From: an uncultured Acetobacteraceae bacterium
Lineage (GTDB): Bacteria; Pseudomonadota; Alphaproteobacteria; Acetobacterales; Acetobacteraceae
Direction: 5' to 3'
DNA length: 8,217 nt
Assembly (NCBI GenBank): GCA_937930165.1
Contig: CALGVL010000059.1
Location: 1-8,217, forward strand
Below are positions 6,307 through 8,217 of this stretch, one piece after another. The translations under genes and the position numbers were made by a program. The notes beneath the pieces were generated by a model, which was not told the DNA's origin, did not search any database, and worked only from the letters and a program-made list of their open reading frames with translations. The first letter of the stretch is position 1. Each line of letters starts with the position of its first letter.

Positions 6307-7350
6307 TCAATACATGGAAGACAAGACCTGGCGAAGCTTCTTCATTTCCTCGAGAGCGCGGCCGGTGCCCAGGGCGACGCAGGATAGCGCCTCCTCCGCC
6401 ACCGCCACCGGTAGGCCCGTCGAGTCGCGCAGCACCTCGTCCAGCCGGTACAGCAGGGCACCGCCGCCGGTCAGGACGATGCCCTTGTCCACGATATCGG
6501 CAGCCAGTTCGGGCGGGGTGTTCTCCAGCGCCACCTTCACCGCCTCGACGATCGCGCTCACCGGCTCGGAGAGGCTTTCGGCGACCTGGCGCTGGCTGAC
6601 CACGACCTCGCGCGGGACGCCGTTCATCAGGTCACGGCCCTTCACCTCGGTCAGCGGGCCTTCCTCGCCATGATCCGGCGGGGCGGCGGCACCGATCTCC
6701 ATCTTGATCCGCTCGGCACTGCTCTCGCCGATCAGCAGGTTGAACTGGCGGCGGATGTAATTGATGATGGCTTCGTCCATCTTGTCGCCGCCGACCCGGA
6801 CGCTGCGGGCATAGACGATGCCACCGAGGGAGATCACCGCCACCTCGGTCGTCCCACCGCCGATATCCACGATCATGGAGCCGGAAGGCTCCGTCACCGG
6901 CAGGCCGGCGCCGATTGCCGCCGCCATCGGCTCCTCGATCAGCAGCACCTTGCGGGCGCCGGCGCTCTCCGCGCTCTCCTGGATCGCGCGCCGCTCCACC
7001 GCCGTGCTGCCGGAGGGGACGCAGACGATGATCAGGGGGGAGGCGAAGCGCCCCCGATTGTGCACCTTGCGGATGAAGTGCTTGATCATCTCCTCCGCCA
7101 CCTCGAAATCGGCGATGACGCCGTCGCGGAGCGGGCGGATGGCGGCGATGTTGCCAGGGGTGCGGCCGAGCATCAGCTTGGCCTCCTCGCCCACCGCCAG
7201 GACCTGCTTGCGGCCGCGGAGGTCGGCGATGGCCACGACGCTCGGCTCGTTCAGCACGATGCCCCGGCCCTTCACATAGACCAGCGTGTTCGCGGTCCCG
7301 AGGTCGATGGCCATATCGGCCGAGAGGAACCCGAACAGGCGAGAGAACAT
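6307..7350 (-). CDS. mreB: Rod shape-determining protein MreB, bacterial actin
   Basis: Actin-like ATPase that forms membrane-bound filaments and orients lateral wall synthesis. It is 347 residues, the normal length. The actin-fold motifs are intact: phosphate-1 AIDLGTANTLVYVKGRGIVL (14-33), connect-1 region IEEPMAAAIGAGLPV (138-152), phosphate-2 MIVDIGGGTTEVAVISLGGI (159-178), and adenosine motif GIVLTGGGALLYRLDEVL (290-307). The N-terminal MFSRLFGFLS is amphipathic and could contact the membrane, as known for Gram-negative MreB. The ATG at 7350 has GGAAGG about ten bases upstream. It is the first gene of the operon and is divergent from the lipoprotein gene, with about 250 bases between them. 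Nothing is unusual in the coding sequence. Confidence 0.98.
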   Translation of the reverse strand: MFSRLFGFLSADMAIDLGTANTLVYVKGRGIVLNEPSVVAIADLRGRKQVLAVGEEAKLMLGRTPGNIAAIRPLRDGVIADFEVAEEMIKHFIRKVHNRGRFASPLIIVCVPSGSTAVERRAIQESAESAGARKVLLIEEPMAAAIGAGLPVTEPSGSMIVDIGGGTTEVAVISLGGIVYARSVRVGGDKMDEAIINYIRRQFNLLIGESSAERIKMEIGAAAPPDHGEEGPLTEVKGRDLMNGVPREVVVSQRQVAESLSEPVSAIVEAVKVALENTPPELAADIVDKGIVLTGGGALLYRLDEVLRDSTGLPVAVAEEALSCVALGTGRALEEMKKLRQVLSSMY

Positions 7351-7604
7351 GCGGAGGCAACCTTCCAGGTCGGGCCCCGCCCCCGGTCGGGCGCCTGCCC
7401 CAGGCGGTCACGCGGCGGGCCGCGGCGCCCTCAGGGCCCGCGCTCGCGAAATCGAGGGCATCGGGCAGAGCCGCTGGATTACTCGCCCGTCGGCCGCCGC
7501 TCAAGCCTTCAATACACGATCCCGCACCTCCCGCCCCCCGGGGGAACGCAACCCCTCCGAAACGCCGGGCGTTGGGAACCGGGCAATATCCGGAGTCGGG
7601 AGAC
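7351..7604. promoter_or_regulatory. Divergent intergenic region between mreB and the lipoprotein gene
   Basis: This 254-base gap must hold the start signals of both the minus-strand mre operon and the plus-strand lipoprotein gene. The best minus-strand candidate is TTGAGC (7499-7504), 17 bases from TAATCC (7476-7481), which would leave a GC-rich leader of over 100 bases before mreB. The -10 match is weak. I see no convincing plus-strand promoter; GGAG at 7592-7595 is the likely ribosome site of the lipoprotein gene. No coding region is supported here. Confidence 0.25.
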
Positions 7605-7847
7605 ATGCGGAAAACACTGCTCGGCTTTCTCACGCTTGCCGCCCTCAGCCTCGGCGGCTGCGGCTACTCCACGGGCGACCGCGCCATCTCGGGCGGGCTG
7701 CTCGGCGCCGGCGCGGGAGCGGGCATCGGCGCGCTGACCGGCGGCAGCGCCGGCACGGGCGCCCTGATCGGCGGCGCGGCCGGCGCGGCCGGCGGTGCCC
7801 TGACCAGCGGGGGCGACGTCAATCTGGGCCGGCCGGTCTGGCGCTAA
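7605..7847 (+). CDS. Glycine-zipper lipoprotein (OsmB / YMGG-like type)
   Basis: An 80-residue predicted lipoprotein. The signal peptide is basic (MRK) then hydrophobic (TLLGFLTLAALSL), and ends in a lipobox LGGC, with C19 as the lipidated residue after cleavage by signal peptidase II. The mature 62 residues are dominated by Gly and Ala in repeated GxxxG spacing (GLLGAGAGAGIGALTGG, then GALIGGAAGAAGGAL), the glycine-zipper pattern that packs membrane helices. The short polar tail is SGGDVNLGRPVWR. Such proteins are common in Proteobacteria and usually annotated as hypothetical or OsmB-like; their function is poorly defined. An in-frame TTG at 7572 would add 11 polar residues ahead of the signal peptide, so I reject it. 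It is divergent from mreB and monocistronic, with a terminator 27 bases after the stop. Confidence 0.88.
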   Translation: MRKTLLGFLTLAALSLGGCGYSTGDRAISGGLLGAGAGAGIGALTGGSAGTGALIGGAAGAAGGALTSGGDVNLGRPVWR

Positions 7848-7873
7848 CCCAGTCGCCCGCACGACGCGGATTT

Positions 7874-7903
7874 ACGGGGCCGCCCTGCGGAGTGGCCCCG
7901 TTT
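7874..7903 (+). terminator. Intrinsic terminator of the lipoprotein gene
   Basis: An 8-bp perfect stem, ACGGGGCC (7874-7881) with GGCCCCGT (7894-7901), has a 12-base loop and ends in TTT (7901-7903). It starts 27 bases after the TAA at 7845-7847. The T-tract is short, but stem strength and position fit a Rho-independent terminator. Confidence 0.7.
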
Positions 7904-7967
7904 CCATGTCCGGCGCGGCGCCGGCACAGGGCACGGCCGTGAGTGGCCCGCCGGCCTGACGCCCCTC

Positions 7968-8041
7968 CGCTTCTTGCAGTTGGTGTCGGCCGAGGCCGCT
8001 CACACGCTTCTTGCAGTTGGTGTCGGCCGAGGCTGCTCACA
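7968..8041. repeat. Tandem direct repeat, two copies of 37 bp
   Basis: Copy 1 is 7968-8004 and copy 2 is 8005-8041, directly adjacent and identical at 36 of 37 positions (C at 7997 versus T at 8034). Each copy begins CGCTTCTTGCAGTTGGTGTC and contains the 8-base palindrome TCGGCCGA (7986-7993 and 8023-8030). The 37-base period is not a multiple of three, so it does not encode an in-frame protein repeat. There is no spacer between copies, which argues against a CRISPR. The surrounding 7904-7967 shows nothing recognisable. Confidence 0.95.
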
Positions 8042-8217
8042 GCCGCGCCGAGCGCCGGCGCAGCAGGCGCCGCAGGGCCCACCGGCCCGTCGCCACCGCC
8101 GCGCCGCGGTGCGGCGGGCGCAGCGCGGGGCGGCGGCGGACCAACCTCGCCCCTCCTTCGGAGCGGAGCAGGGTGAGGGTTCGGTCGTGATAGGCATCGA
8201 GGCCGGGGCGGTGGCCG
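8037..8217 (-). CDS. Possible C-terminal end of an unrecognised protein (partial, runs off right edge)
   Basis: One minus-strand frame is open from the right edge (first complete codon at 8216) to TGA at 8039-8037, giving 59 residues. It begins GHRPGLDAYHDRTLTLLRS and ends ALRRLLRRRSARL. About 54 of 59 third codon positions are G or C, and the second position is the least GC-rich, which is the pattern of real genes in this genome; other frames fit less well. Against it, the segment is very Arg-rich, has no recognised motif, and covers a hairpin that could belong to a dispersed non-coding repeat. Its stop codon lies inside the second copy of the 37-bp repeat. If real, the gene is convergent with the lipoprotein gene. 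Confidence 0.3.
   Translation of the reverse strand, partial: GHRPGLDAYHDRTLTLLRSEGGARLVRRRPALRPPHRGAAVATGRWALRRLLRRRSARL
8145..8178. repeat. Imperfect REP-like hairpin
   Basis: CCTCGCCC (8145-8152) pairs with GGGTGAGG (8171-8178) with one G-T wobble. Inside, CTCC (8153-8156) pairs with GGAG (8160-8163) around a TTC loop, leaving a 7-base bulge (8164-8170). The shape resembles short dispersed palindromic elements found between genes in GC-rich Proteobacteria. Only one copy is visible here, so dispersal is not shown, and it overlaps the possible partial coding region at the right edge. Confidence 0.3.

Noticed and set aside
4797..6599. Long plus-strand open frame opposite mreD, mreC and the end of mreB
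   Set aside because: It spans three well-supported minus-strand genes and their gaps, and its product is rich in Arg, Gly, Pro and Gln with no recognisable domain. It is a shadow of codon bias.
7572..7604. Upstream TTG start for the lipoprotein gene
   Set aside because: It would place 11 polar residues before the signal peptide. The ATG at 7605 gives a classic MRK start and lipobox, with GGAG nine bases upstream.
6632..7633. Minus-strand open frame overlapping mreB and extending into the upstream region
   Set aside because: It is out of frame with MreB, contains no motif, and covers the divergent promoter region; the real gene is mreB.
7968..8041. CRISPR array or phage attachment repeat
   Set aside because: The two copies are directly adjacent without spacers and there are no cas genes or integrase nearby. 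Two copies cannot define an array.

Overview
The window is a GC-rich chromosomal segment (roughly two-thirds or more G+C by eye, with third codon positions nearly all G or C in the core genes). It looks like an alphaproteobacterium, most plausibly an Acetobacteraceae / Roseomonas-like lineage. That placement is inferred from the protein sequences, the base composition and the gene order mreB-mreC-mreD-mrdA-rodA; no database search was possible.

Layout. (1) 1-620, + strand: the 3' third of ctaD, subunit I of an aa3-type cytochrome c oxidase, entering from the left edge. (2) 753-1325, - strand: a small uncharacterised protein with two predicted membrane segments and a soluble beta-rich tail, convergent with ctaD. 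(3) 1545-1659, - strand: a complete tRNA-Lys(CTT) with encoded CCA, followed by a strong 12-bp terminator hairpin. (4) 1742-7350, - strand: the rod-shape / elongasome operon, transcribed as mreB, mreC, mreD, mrdA (PBP2), rodA. (5) 7605-7847, + strand, divergent from mreB: a short glycine-zipper lipoprotein with its own terminator. (6) 7904-8217: a gene-poor stretch with a perfectly adjacent 37-bp tandem duplication, a long imperfect hairpin, and possibly the 3' end of a minus-strand gene running off the right edge.

How the genes work together. MreB filaments on the inner face of the membrane, with MreC and MreD, position and activate the RodA glycosyltransferase / PBP2 transpeptidase pair that builds the lateral cell wall. 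The last three genes are tightly coupled (4-base ATGA and GTGA overlaps), while mreB and mreC are separated by about 85 bp holding two small hairpins. No convincing terminator with a T-tract separates rodA from tRNA-Lys, so the tRNA may be co-transcribed with the operon as well as made from its own promoter. The glycine-zipper lipoprotein is an envelope protein by its signal peptide, but nothing ties it functionally to the mre genes.

I found no new multi-gene system here. The points most worth a second look are an Asn at the expected Mg/Mn-ligand Asp of CtaD, the unrecognised membrane protein, and the tandem repeat region at the right edge.
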